Source of the DNA: Pikeienuella litoralis
Lineage (GTDB): Bacteria > Pseudomonadota > Alphaproteobacteria > Rhodobacterales > Rhodobacteraceae
Length of the DNA stretch: 64,000 nucleotides
NCBI RefSeq assembly: GCF_037646705.1
Contig: NZ_JBBHER010000004.1
Span: 124,001-188,000, forward strand
Direction of reading: 5' to 3'
The notes beneath the pieces were generated by a model, which did no database searches, had not been told where the DNA came from, and worked only from the letters and a program-made list of their open reading frames with translations. The stretch's first letter is position 1. Each line of letters opens with the position of its first letter. Below, piece after piece: positions 32,780-40,691 of this stretch. The position numbers and the translations under genes were made by a program.

Positions 32780-33919
32780 TCAGGGGATGATGGTCGCCGC
32801 GGCGGCGCTGGTGCCGGCGAAGCCGATGATCGACGCGACGGAGCCGGCGACCTTCTGGAAGCGGGTGAACGGCGCGTCGGTCACATAGAGCACGTCGCCA
32901 TCGCGCATCAGCATCTGGTCCGCGAGGAACATGCCGCTCCCTTCCGTCAGGTCGAGGAGATAGGCGATGTTGCGCGGCTCGCCCGGGGTCGCGAATTCCG
33001 AAATCTGCTCCGAGATGGCGGGAGATTCCTTCCGGAAGACGAACACGCCCGACGGGTCCGAGGCGCTGGATTGCAGCCCGCCGACAAGCGCGATCGCGTC
33101 AAGCACCGAAATGTCCCGGGTCGGGAACGGCACGCGCGCCTGCCCGACCGCGCCGAGCGAGCGGAAATAGCGGGTGTCCTTGTTCAGGAAGATCACGTCG
33201 CCGGCCCTGACCGGCACGTCGAACTCCGGATTCTCGAAGAGGTCCCGCATCCAGATCGAGCCCTCGGCGCCGTCGCGGCGCACGGTGACGCGGATCACCT
33301 CCGGATCGGGAACGGCGAACCCGGTCTTGGCGAGAAGGCTGAGCAGGCTTCGCGTCGTCCGCTCGATCGGCACGACGCCCGCCACTCCGGCGGTGCCGGT
33401 GATGGTGATGGATTTCGAATCGCCGGTCTTGCGCGCGACCTCGACCTGCGGATCCAGCGTCTTGTCGGCGAGAAGTTCGCGGATGCGCTTGCGGAGCCCC
33501 GCGGCGGTGCGCCCGGCGGCGCGGACGTCGCCGACATAGGGGAGATAGATGTTCCCGCTCTCCTCGATCTCGGAGACGAGCGAGGTGGCGCCGCCGATCG
33601 GCGAGAAGAGGCCGTTCTCGCCCCGTTCCCAGACGGTGATCTGCACCACGTCTCCAACGCCAAGCACCGCGGTCTTCTCCGGCTGCGCGTCGATGAGGTT
33701 GAGCGAAAAGCCGAGCGGCGCCGCCACGTTGATGGTCTCGACGATCTCGGGGGTGACGGGAATCAGATCGAAGCCGGGATCGACATTGTCCCGCTGCTCC
33801 TGACTGTAGCGCAGATCTTCGTAATAGGGACCCGAACGAGGCAGCCCGCAGGCCGCGACGACTCCTGACAGCGCGAGAATCGCGACGAGGCGCGCTCCCT
33901 TGCGAAGCCGATCCTGCAT
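32780..33919 (-). CDS. Polysaccharide export lipoprotein (Wza/BexD-type, SLBB domains)
   Basis: A 379-residue outer-membrane polysaccharide export protein. The lipoprotein signal ends at Cys24 (GVVAAC). A poly-export domain follows (about 80-170; LGVGDVVQITVWERGENGLF, NIYLPYVGDVRAAGRT), then two SLBB domains (about 175-345). The C-terminus is hydrophobic and Ala-rich, compatible with the outer-membrane helix of Wza. No capsule synthesis, Wzc or polymerase genes are beside it, so it stands alone here. Start ATG 33919 has GAGGGGACTGGA upstream. Confidence 0.88.
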   Translation of the reverse strand: MQDRLRKGARLVAILALSGVVAACGLPRSGPYYEDLRYSQEQRDNVDPGFDLIPVTPEIVETINVAAPLGFSLNLIDAQPEKTAVLGVGDVVQITVWERGENGLFSPIGGATSLVSEIEESGNIYLPYVGDVRAAGRTAAGLRKRIRELLADKTLDPQVEVARKTGDSKSITITGTAGVAGVVPIERTTRSLLSLLAKTGFAVPDPEVIRVTVRRDGAEGSIWMRDLFENPEFDVPVRAGDVIFLNKDTRYFRSLGAVGQARVPFPTRDISVLDAIALVGGLQSSASDPSGVFVFRKESPAISEQISEFATPGEPRNIAYLLDLTEGSGMFLADQMLMRDGDVLYVTDAPFTRFQKVAGSVASIIGFAGTSAAAATIIP

Positions 33920-34094
33920 TCCAGTCCCCTCGATCCCTCGGTTCGTCGACCTTGCCTGCGCGACTTGGGAGGAACCGTAAAGCAGAAAACACGCCCACGC
34001 CAGCCGCCAGTTGCGAAAAAGCGGCCGGAGAGCGCTCTGGCCTCTCCCGCGCCGCTCATGCATAACGCTCCGCGAAAAACCGAGGGCAAACATC

Positions 34095-35387
34095 ATGCAC
34101 GATATCCGCCTGATCCGCGAAGATCCCGAAGCGTTCGACGCCGCGCTGCGCCGCCGGGGGCTGGAGCCGCGCTCCGCCGACATTCTCGCGCTCGACGCCG
34201 CGCGGCGCGAAAAGATCGCCGCGGCCGAGTCGGCGCTGGCGGAACGGAACGCGGCCTCGAAACAGGTGGGCGCGGCGAAGGCGAAGGGCGACGACGCCGA
34301 ATTCGAGCGGCTTCGCGCCGTCGTCGCCGCCAAGAAGGACGAGATCGCGCGGCTCGAGGAAGAGGCGAAGGCGGAGGATCAGCGGCTTCAGACCGCGCTG
34401 ATGGCCCTCCCCAATTCGCCGCTCAGCGACACGCCCGACGGCGCCGACGAGAGCGAGAACGTCGAGATCGCCCGCTGGGGCGCGCCGCGCGAATTCACCT
34501 TTCCGCCGAGAGAGCATTTCGAGATCGGCGAGGCGATGGGCCTCATGGATTTCGGGTTGGCGGCGAAACTCTCCGGCAGCCGGTTCGTCGTCCTCACCGG
34601 CGCGCTGATCCGGCTGCACCGGGCGCTGGCGCAGTTCATGCTCGACATGCATGTCTACGACAACGGCCTCACCGAGGTCTGGACGCCGGTTCTGGTCCGG
34701 GACGAGGCGATGGTCGGCACCGGGCAGCTGCCGAAATTCGCGGAGGACAGCTACCGCACCGACGGCGGCTGGTGGTTGATCCCCACCGCCGAGGTCACGC
34801 TGACCAACACCGTTGCGGGGGAGATTCTCGAGGATTCCGCCCTGCCCCGCCGCATGGTCTCGCATACGCAATGTTTCCGCTCCGAAGCCGGCAGCGCCGG
34901 CAAGGACACGCGCGGCATGCTCCGCCAGCATCAGTTCGAGAAGGTCGAGATGGTCTCCATCACCCGCCCCGAGGATGGCGAGGCGGAGCTGGAGCGCATG
35001 CGCCGCTGCGCCGAAGGCGTGCTCGAAGCGCTGGAGATCCCCTACCGGACGCTGCTTCTCTGCACCGGGGACACCGGCTTCAGCGCGCGCAAGACCTATG
35101 ACGTCGAGGTCTGGCTGCCGGGGCAAAACACCTATCGGGAGATCTCGTCCTGCTCGTTCTGCGGCGATTTCCAGGCCCGGCGGATGAACGCGCGGTTCCG
35201 GCGCGGCCCGGAGGCGCGGCCGGAATTCGTGAACACGCTGAACGGCTCCGGGCTCGCGGTCGGGCGGGCGCTGATCGCGGTGATGGAGAATTTTCAGGAG
35301 TCGGACGGCGGGATCATCATCCCTGAAAAGCTCCGCCCGTACATGCGGGGCGCCGCGCGGATCACGGCGGAAGGCGCGCTTATCTGA
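34095..35387 (+). CDS. serS: Seryl-tRNA synthetase
   Basis: Class II aminoacyl-tRNA synthetase charging tRNA-Ser; 430 residues. The N-terminal coiled-coil arm that contacts the tRNA long variable arm spans about residues 30-105. Class II motif 2 is FRSEAGSAGKDTRGMLRQHQ followed by FEKVE, and motif 3 is NGSGLAVGRALIAVMEN. TAEVTLTN is also intact. The ATG at 34095 gives MHDIRLIREDPEAFD, the standard start. surE follows after 75 bp. Confidence 0.97.
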   Translation: MHDIRLIREDPEAFDAALRRRGLEPRSADILALDAARREKIAAAESALAERNAASKQVGAAKAKGDDAEFERLRAVVAAKKDEIARLEEEAKAEDQRLQTALMALPNSPLSDTPDGADESENVEIARWGAPREFTFPPREHFEIGEAMGLMDFGLAAKLSGSRFVVLTGALIRLHRALAQFMLDMHVYDNGLTEVWTPVLVRDEAMVGTGQLPKFAEDSYRTDGGWWLIPTAEVTLTNTVAGEILEDSALPRRMVSHTQCFRSEAGSAGKDTRGMLRQHQFEKVEMVSITRPEDGEAELERMRRCAEGVLEALEIPYRTLLLCTGDTGFSARKTYDVEVWLPGQNTYREISSCSFCGDFQARRMNARFRRGPEARPEFVNTLNGSGLAVGRALIAVMENFQESDGGIIIPEKLRPYMRGAARITAEGALI

Positions 35388-35462
35388 TCCGCGCGGAGCG
35401 CAACGGGAGTGGACGCGCAGAGCCCGCCGCTTTACACCACTCAATTCGGGAACGGGGTGGGC

Positions 35463-36239
35463 ATGCGAATTCTTGTTGTAAATGACGACGGCATCAACGC
35501 TCCCGGCTTGCGCGTGGCCGAGGAGATCGCGGCCGAACTCGCGGGGCCGGACGGCGAGGTCTGGGTCGTCGCGCCGGAGACCGAGCGCTCGGGCGCCGCG
35601 CATTGCGTCTCCTACACCGCGCCGATGCGGGTCACGCAGCTTGGCGAGCGCCGCTTCTGCATCGACGGCTATCCCGCCGACTGCGCCATCGCCGGCATCG
35701 TGAAGCTCCTGCCGGACGCGCCGGATCTCGTGCTCTCCGGCGTCAACCGGGGCCATAACGTGGCCGAGGACGCGGTCTATTCCGGAACCATCGCCGGAGC
35801 GAAGGAAGCCGCGATACAGGGCGTCAGGGCGGTTGCGCTCAGCCAGTATTTCGGGACGGGGCCGAGCGCGCCGAAGGACCCGTTCGCCGCCGCGCGCGCG
35901 CACGGCGCGGAGACCGTGCGCAAGGTTCTGACGCTGCCGGTCGATGTCCATGTCTTCTACAACGTGAACTTTCCGCCATTGGCGCCCGCCGACGTGAAGG
36001 GGTTCACCCTCGCGGCGCAGGGCACGCGCGGCGGCGCATTCCACGTTCAGGAGACGATCGCGCCCAACCAGCGCCGCTATTTCTGGCTGGCGCGCGCCAG
36101 CGGCGACGCCGAGCCGGGGCTCGGGGTGGATTTCACGCTTTGCGCCAATGGGTGGATCACCGCGACGCCGATGCGCCCCGATCTCACCGACCACGCGATT
36201 CTGGCCGAGGCGCGCGCCTCGCTCAAGGCCACGGAATGA
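35463..36239 (+). CDS. surE: 5'/3'-nucleotidase SurE
   Basis: A 258-residue metal-dependent nucleotidase acting on nucleoside monophosphates. The N-terminal MRILVVNDDGINAPG supplies the metal-binding Asp8-Asp9 pair. PETERSGAAH gives the third ligand (about Ser43), and LSGVNRGHNVAEDAVYSGT follows. The in-frame ATG at 35463 is chosen because the family starts exactly there; an extension upstream is not expected. Its stop overlaps the pcm start by 4 bp. The order surE-pcm-nlpD is also that of E. coli. Confidence 0.96.
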   Translation: MRILVVNDDGINAPGLRVAEEIAAELAGPDGEVWVVAPETERSGAAHCVSYTAPMRVTQLGERRFCIDGYPADCAIAGIVKLLPDAPDLVLSGVNRGHNVAEDAVYSGTIAGAKEAAIQGVRAVALSQYFGTGPSAPKDPFAAARAHGAETVRKVLTLPVDVHVFYNVNFPPLAPADVKGFTLAAQGTRGGAFHVQETIAPNQRRYFWLARASGDAEPGLGVDFTLCANGWITATPMRPDLTDHAILAEARASLKATE

Positions 36240-36898
36240 GCCTCAGCCCGGAGGCGCGAACCGAAGGCATGATGCGGCTCGTCTTTTCGCTCCGCAAGAA
36301 GGGGATCACCGATGCGCGGGTCCTGGACGCGATCGAAAAGACCCCGCGCGAATTTTTTCTGGACCGGGCGTTCCGCGACCGCGCCTTCGAGGACATCCCT
36401 CTCCCGATCGCCTGCGGACAGACCATCTCCCAGCCGTCCGTCGTCGGCCTGATGACGGCGGCGCTGCAGGTGACGCCGCGCTGCAAGGTGCTGGAGGTCG
36501 GCGCGGGCTCGGGCTATCAGGCGGCGGTGCTGGCGCGGCTGGCGCGGCGGGTCTACGCGATCGAGCGCCATCGCCCGCTGGCGCGCCAGGCGCGGGCGCG
36601 GATCGAGGCGCTGGCGCTCTCCACCGTCTCGATCATGACCGGGGACGGTGCGCTCGGCTGGCCGGAGCAGGCGCCGTTCGACCGCATTCTCGTCACAGCG
36701 GCGGCGGAGGATCCGCCGCGGCTGCTTCTTGACCAGCTCCGCGTCGGCGGCGTTATGGTGTTGCCGGTCGGCCAATCGGACGAGATGCAGCAACTGATCA
36801 GAATCGTGAAGACCGACGCGGGACTCGACTATCAGGAACTGGCCGACGTTCGTTTCGTACCCCTTCTGCCCGATGTCGCGAAGGATGAAGGAGATTGA
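36236..36898 (+). CDS. pcm: Protein-L-isoaspartate O-methyltransferase
   Basis: Pcm repairs isoaspartyl damage in proteins by SAM-dependent methylation. The 220-residue protein has the family opening RLVFSLRKKGITDARVLDAI, the pre-motif GQTISQPSVVGLMT, and SAM motif I VLEVGAGSGYQ (85-95). FDRILVTAAAEDPP and VGGVMVLPVG are the later motifs. Its ATG overlaps the surE stop and nlpD begins 2 bp after its own stop, so the three form one operon. Confidence 0.96.
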   Translation: MSLSPEARTEGMMRLVFSLRKKGITDARVLDAIEKTPREFFLDRAFRDRAFEDIPLPIACGQTISQPSVVGLMTAALQVTPRCKVLEVGAGSGYQAAVLARLARRVYAIERHRPLARQARARIEALALSTVSIMTGDGALGWPEQAPFDRILVTAAAEDPPRLLLDQLRVGGVMVLPVGQSDEMQQLIRIVKTDAGLDYQELADVRFVPLLPDVAKDEGD

Positions 36899-36900
36899 AG

Positions 36901-37971
36901 ATGCCGTTGACACAAAAGACGCTTCGTCCAACGACGCTTCTGCTGCCCGCGGCGGCGCTGATCCTCGCCGCCTGCGCGGGCGAGCCGCGCGAGCCGGCGC
37001 CGATCACCTATCGCACGCCGGTCTCGCCGTCGCCGACGGCGCGGCCCGAGGCGCAGCCCTCGCAAGCGGCGCCTCTGGCCGCCCCTTCGCCGGTGCCCTC
37101 CGGCCAGGCGGATTCGCGGGGGGTCGTCTATTATGACGGCTACGAATCCATACGCGCCCGGGCCGGGGACAGCATCGACAGCATGGCGGCGCGGGTCGGC
37201 CTCACCGGCTCCGAACTGGCCGCCTATAATGGGCTTTCGACGCAATACACCCCGCGCGAGGGCGACGAACTGGTGTTGCCGGCGAAACCCGGGCGCTATC
37301 AGGGGACGGTGACGGCCTCCGCCAGCCCAACGGTGGAGGCGGCCGCGCCGGGATACGAGCCGTCCGCGCCCGCCCGCCCCGGCGCCGCGGCCGCGAGTGG
37401 CGAAGTCTGGTCGGCGGAGCGCGCGCGCGCGGCGATTGGCGAGGAGCCCGCCCAACCCAAGGTCGAAGCCGCGCCGCTCATGCCGCCGGAGGCGAAACCG
37501 GCGCCGGAACCGGAACCGAAACCAGAAACCGCCACTACGGCCGCCAACACACAGCCGACTCCGGCGCAGGCGCCCGCGGCGGCGGCGAAGAAAAGCGGGC
37601 CGAGCGGCTTCGTCCGGCCGGTGGACGCCGAGGTCTCCCGTCCGTTCTCGCGCGCGGCGGGACCGGATCGGAACGACGGCGTCGATTTCGCGACCAAGGC
37701 GGGCGATCCGGTGCGCGCGGCGGGCGATGGAACGGTGGCGCTGATCTCCGAGTCGCTGGGCGGCCTTGGGACCATCATCCTCATCCGGCATGACAACGAC
37801 TATCTGACCGTTTACGGCCGGGTCGCCGATGTCACCGTCGCCAAGGGAGACCGCATCAAGAAGGGTCAGGTGATCGCGAAGGTCGCCGATCTCGCTCCGC
37901 CGCAGGGGCCGTCTCTGCATTATGAAGTGCGCCGCGGCGCGGAGAGCATCGACCCCGCACCTTATCTCTGA
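36901..37971 (+). CDS. nlpD: NlpD-like lipoprotein: LysM plus degenerate LytM (M23) domain
   Basis: A 356-residue envelope lipoprotein with lipobox Cys25 (ILAAC). A LysM domain (about 79-127) binds peptidoglycan. A Pro/Ala/Glu-rich linker (about 135-235) leads to a LytM domain (about 238-356). The metallopeptidase ligands are lost: the H-x-G-x-D motif reads N258-D-G-V-D262, the Tyr-Ala-His position is YGR307, and the H-x-H pair is S338-L-H340. E. coli NlpD is degenerate in the same places and works as an amidase activator in cell separation. Synteny with surE-pcm supports the assignment. ATG 36901 has AAGGAG upstream. Confidence 0.92.
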   Translation: MPLTQKTLRPTTLLLPAAALILAACAGEPREPAPITYRTPVSPSPTARPEAQPSQAAPLAAPSPVPSGQADSRGVVYYDGYESIRARAGDSIDSMAARVGLTGSELAAYNGLSTQYTPREGDELVLPAKPGRYQGTVTASASPTVEAAAPGYEPSAPARPGAAAASGEVWSAERARAAIGEEPAQPKVEAAPLMPPEAKPAPEPEPKPETATTAANTQPTPAQAPAAAAKKSGPSGFVRPVDAEVSRPFSRAAGPDRNDGVDFATKAGDPVRAAGDGTVALISESLGGLGTIILIRHDNDYLTVYGRVADVTVAKGDRIKKGQVIAKVADLAPPQGPSLHYEVRRGAESIDPAPYL

Positions 37972-37982
37972 GGGGCCAGGCG

Positions 37983-38002
37983 GCCCCGGGCGCGCCCGGG
38001 GC
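37983..38002. terminator. Perfect 20-bp palindrome between convergent nlpD and DUF815 gene
   Basis: GCCCCGGGCGCGCCCGGGGC is fully self-complementary, starts 12 bp after the nlpD stop and 18 bp from the stop of the converging gene. A likely bidirectional stem for both transcripts, though neither side has a T-tract. Confidence 0.45.
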
Positions 38003-38019
38003 GTGACGCCGCCGAAGGC

Positions 38020-38919
38020 TTACGCCCGGGCCGACGCCTCGTCGAAATCGATCTTGCGGCCCATCCGGCCGGCGAGATCGGTGACGAATTGCCAGGCGAC
38101 GCGGCCGGAGATCGCCCCGCGGGTCTGACGCCATTCGATGGCCTCGGCGCGGAGCGCCTCATCGTCGATGTCGAGGCCGAGCGCGTCGCAATAGCCGCGG
38201 ATGATGGCGAGAAACTCGTCCTGCCCGCAGGGATGAAAGCCGAGCCAGAGGCCGAAACGGTCCGAGAGGGAAACCTTCTCTTCGGTCGCCTCCGACGGGT
38301 TGATCGCGGAGGAGCGCTCATTCTCGATCATGTCGCGCGGCATGAGATGCCGCCGGTTCGAGGTGGCGTAAAAGATCACATTCTCCGGCCTGCCCTCGAC
38401 TCCGCCGTCAAGAACCGCCTTCAACGATTTGTAATGGCTGTCATCCTTGTCGAACGAAAGATCGTCGCAAAAGAGCAGGAACCGATGCTCGGCGCCGCGG
38501 AGTAGCGCCATCAGCCGGTCGAGGGAGGGGATGTCGTCGCGCTGGATCTCGATCAGCGCGAGGCGGCCCGGCGCTTCGGCGGCCACGGCGGCGTGGGCCG
38601 CCTTGACCAGCGAGGATTTGCCCATCCCGCGCGCGCCCCAGAGCAGCGCATTGTTCGCCGGCAGCCCCTGGGCGAACCGTCTGGTGTTGTCGAGAAGGGT
38701 GTCGCGCGCCCGGTCGACGCCGACCAGAAGGCCGATCGGCACGCGCGAGACGCGGAGGGCAGGGTCGAGCCGGTCAGGGTCGGTGCGCCAGACATACGCG
38801 TCGGCGGCGGCGAAATCCGGCGCGGGGCGCGGCGCCGGGGCGATCCGCTCCAACGCGTCGGCGATCCGCTCCAGCGCAGCGGCGCTCTGATCGAACTCGG
38901 ATGTCTTCATGTCTTTCAT
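38020..38919 (-). CDS. DUF815 family AAA+ ATPase
   Basis: A 299-residue ATPase of the DUF815 family. Walker A is WGARGMGKSSL (about 94-104); Walker B is RFLLFCDDLSF; a sensor-1-like stretch VIFYATSNRRHLMPRDMIE follows. The N-terminal 25 residues form a heptad-like helix (ALERIADALERIA). The family's physiological role is not known. The ATG at 38919 overlaps the tatC stop by 4 bp, so it is translated together with tatABC; I recall the same neighbour in related genomes. Confidence 0.88.
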   Translation of the reverse strand: MKDMKTSEFDQSAAALERIADALERIAPAPRPAPDFAAADAYVWRTDPDRLDPALRVSRVPIGLLVGVDRARDTLLDNTRRFAQGLPANNALLWGARGMGKSSLVKAAHAAVAAEAPGRLALIEIQRDDIPSLDRLMALLRGAEHRFLLFCDDLSFDKDDSHYKSLKAVLDGGVEGRPENVIFYATSNRRHLMPRDMIENERSSAINPSEATEEKVSLSDRFGLWLGFHPCGQDEFLAIIRGYCDALGLDIDDEALRAEAIEWRQTRGAISGRVAWQFVTDLAGRMGRKIDFDEASARA

Positions 38920-39842
38920 TTCGGTTCCCGTTCGGTCTCGCGGGCGCCCTCGTCCTCCGCTCGGTCGCCCTCGTCTTCCTCATCCTCGTCGTCGTCTTCG
39001 TCTTCCTCGTCGTCGTCGACCCAAAGCCCGGCGGCCCGCAGTTCCCGCTCGCGGCGGCGTTCGGACGCGCGGACGAGATGGATCGAGATCTCATAGAGCA
39101 GATAGATCGGAATGCCGAGCCCGAGCTGGCTGATCGGGTCGGGCGGCGTCAGGATCGCCGCCACCGCGGCGATGCCGACAATGGCGTATTTCCGCTTCCG
39201 GGCGAGCCCGTCGGCGCTGACGATTCCGGCGCGGCCGAGCAGGGTCAACAGAACCGGCAGCTGAAAACAGATCCCGAACGCCAGGATGAAGGTCATCATC
39301 AGCCCGAGATACTCCCGGACCCGCCCAAGGAACTGGGTCGAGGTTCCGACCTCCCCCGCCGTATTGTTCCCGTAATCGAGGAAGAACCCGAAAGCGAGCG
39401 GCGCGACGAAAAAGTAGACGAGGCTGGCCCCGAGGAGAAAGAGCACCGGCGTCGCCAGCAGGAACGGCCAGAACGCCTTTTTCTCATTCTGGTAAAGCCC
39501 GGGCGCGACAAAGCGCCAGAGCTGCATGGCGATGAACGGGAAGGCGATGAAGAACCCGCCGAAAAGCGAGAGCTTCATGTCGGTGAAGAATTTTTCCTGC
39601 AACGCCGTGTAGATCAGCTTCGACTCCAGCCCGCGCGCGGTCAACGCCCCGCGCAGCGGCGCGGCGAGAAGATCGAAAAGCTGCGTCGCGAAGAAAAAGC
39701 AGACGATCACGGCGATCGAAAGCACGATGAGCGCCTTGATCAGGCGATCGCGGAGTTCGGTGAGATGCGTGATCAGCGGCGCGCGGCTCGCCTCCATCTC
39801 GTCGTCGTCGTCATCGGCGACGTCGCCATCGGCGTCCTTCAT
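38916..39842 (-). CDS. tatC: Sec-independent protein translocase TatC
   Basis: The twin-arginine signal receptor of the Tat translocon: six membrane helices, cytoplasmic N-terminus with THLTELRDRLIKAL, and the conserved VAPGLYQNEKKAFWPFLL loop. It is 308 residues from ATG 39842 (TTG at 39848 is possible). Both ends are unusual. The N-terminus carries an Asp cluster (about 4-14), and the C-terminus after the last helix ends in a 34-residue tail with 23 Asp/Glu. Typical TatC is about 250 residues. The tail DNA is a GAN-rich low-complexity tract. It lies 5 bp after tatB. Confidence 0.94.
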   Translation of the reverse strand: MKDADGDVADDDDDEMEASRAPLITHLTELRDRLIKALIVLSIAVIVCFFFATQLFDLLAAPLRGALTARGLESKLIYTALQEKFFTDMKLSLFGGFFIAFPFIAMQLWRFVAPGLYQNEKKAFWPFLLATPVLFLLGASLVYFFVAPLAFGFFLDYGNNTAGEVGTSTQFLGRVREYLGLMMTFILAFGICFQLPVLLTLLGRAGIVSADGLARKRKYAIVGIAAVAAILTPPDPISQLGLGIPIYLLYEISIHLVRASERRRERELRAAGLWVDDDEEDEDDDEDEEDEGDRAEDEGARETEREPK

Positions 39843-39847
39843 CGGGC

Positions 39848-40309
39848 TCAACCGTCTTTTTCTGTTGTATCCGGGCCGGGCCCCGGCTGCGTCTCAGGCG
39901 CGGGCGCCGCGGCCGGCGCGGGCGCTTCGGGCTTTGGCGCCGCGGCGGCGGGCGCCGGCGTCTTGGTCTGGGCCGCGGAGCCGGAGGCCATCGCGCCTTC
40001 CCCGGCTCGGGAGACGGCGTTCATCTCGGATTTCACCGTCTGGCCGAAATCCTTGAGGCTGTTCACGACCTGATTGTCAAAAGGCAGCTTGTTCAGCTTG
40101 CCGCCCTTCTTCACCACGTCGGCGACATCGCCAAGATCCGCGTCACGCGCGGCGTCCTCCATCGTCCGCTGGAAGTCGCGCGCCATCGCGCGCGCCTTGG
40201 CCATGAACTGCCCGACAGTCCGAAGCAGGCCCGGAAGCTCCTTCGGGCCGACGACGATCAGCGCCAAGGCGCCGATCACCAGAATCTCCATGAAACCGAT
40301 GTCGAGCAT
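39848..40309 (-). CDS. tatB: Sec-independent protein translocase TatB
   Basis: TatB works with TatC to recognise twin-arginine signals. The 153-residue protein has an N-terminal membrane helix with FMEILVIGALALIVVGPKELP, the Glu-Pro hinge typical of TatB (GPKELPGLLR), and a long amphipathic helix (about 25-70). The last 45 residues are Ala/Pro-rich and probably disordered. It lies between tatA (33 bp upstream) and tatC. Substrates in the window include NosZ, NosX and the TRAP binding protein, all with twin-arginine leaders. Confidence 0.94.
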   Translation of the reverse strand: MLDIGFMEILVIGALALIVVGPKELPGLLRTVGQFMAKARAMARDFQRTMEDAARDADLGDVADVVKKGGKLNKLPFDNQVVNSLKDFGQTVKSEMNAVSRAGEGAMASGSAAQTKTPAPAAAAPKPEAPAPAAAPAPETQPGPGPDTTEKDG

Positions 40310-40342
40310 GGTGTCATCCGCTCACGCGCGGGCGCGCCGGGA

Positions 40343-40552
40343 TCAGACCTTCTCTTTCCGTGGCGTCACGTCGATCGGGTCTCCGTCGCCGCGCTCGACA
40401 CGCTGGACTTCGTCCTCGTCCTTCATGCCCTTCTTGAAGGATTTTATTCCCTTCGCGAAGTCACCCATGATCGACGAGATCTTTCCGCGGCCGCCGAACA
40501 GCAGGACGGCGAGCAGCACGACGAGGGCGATCTGCATCCAACCGGGAACCAT
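40343..40552 (-). CDS. tatA: Sec-independent protein translocase TatA
   Basis: TatA forms the variable-size pore component of the Tat system. The 69-residue protein has a short membrane helix (WMQIALVVLLAVLLFGGRGKI), the FG-hinge, and the amphipathic helix with MGDFAKGIKSFKKGMKDED. The charged tail is short. It is the first gene of the tatA-tatB-tatC-DUF815 operon on the minus strand; the space upstream (40553-40691) would hold the promoter. Confidence 0.95.
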   Translation of the reverse strand: MVPGWMQIALVVLLAVLLFGGRGKISSIMGDFAKGIKSFKKGMKDEDEVQRVERGDGDPIDVTPRKEKV

Positions 40553-40691
40553 GGCACTCTCCCTTATCTGGTCGCGCGCGGCTTGAGCGCACGCTCTTCC
40601 TCTCTCTCATATGGGAATAGATGCGGCGCGGAAAGAGCGGATCGCGGGGTTTTTTACGCGGAGGCCCTCTGGCCGGCGCCGCGCGCCGCGC

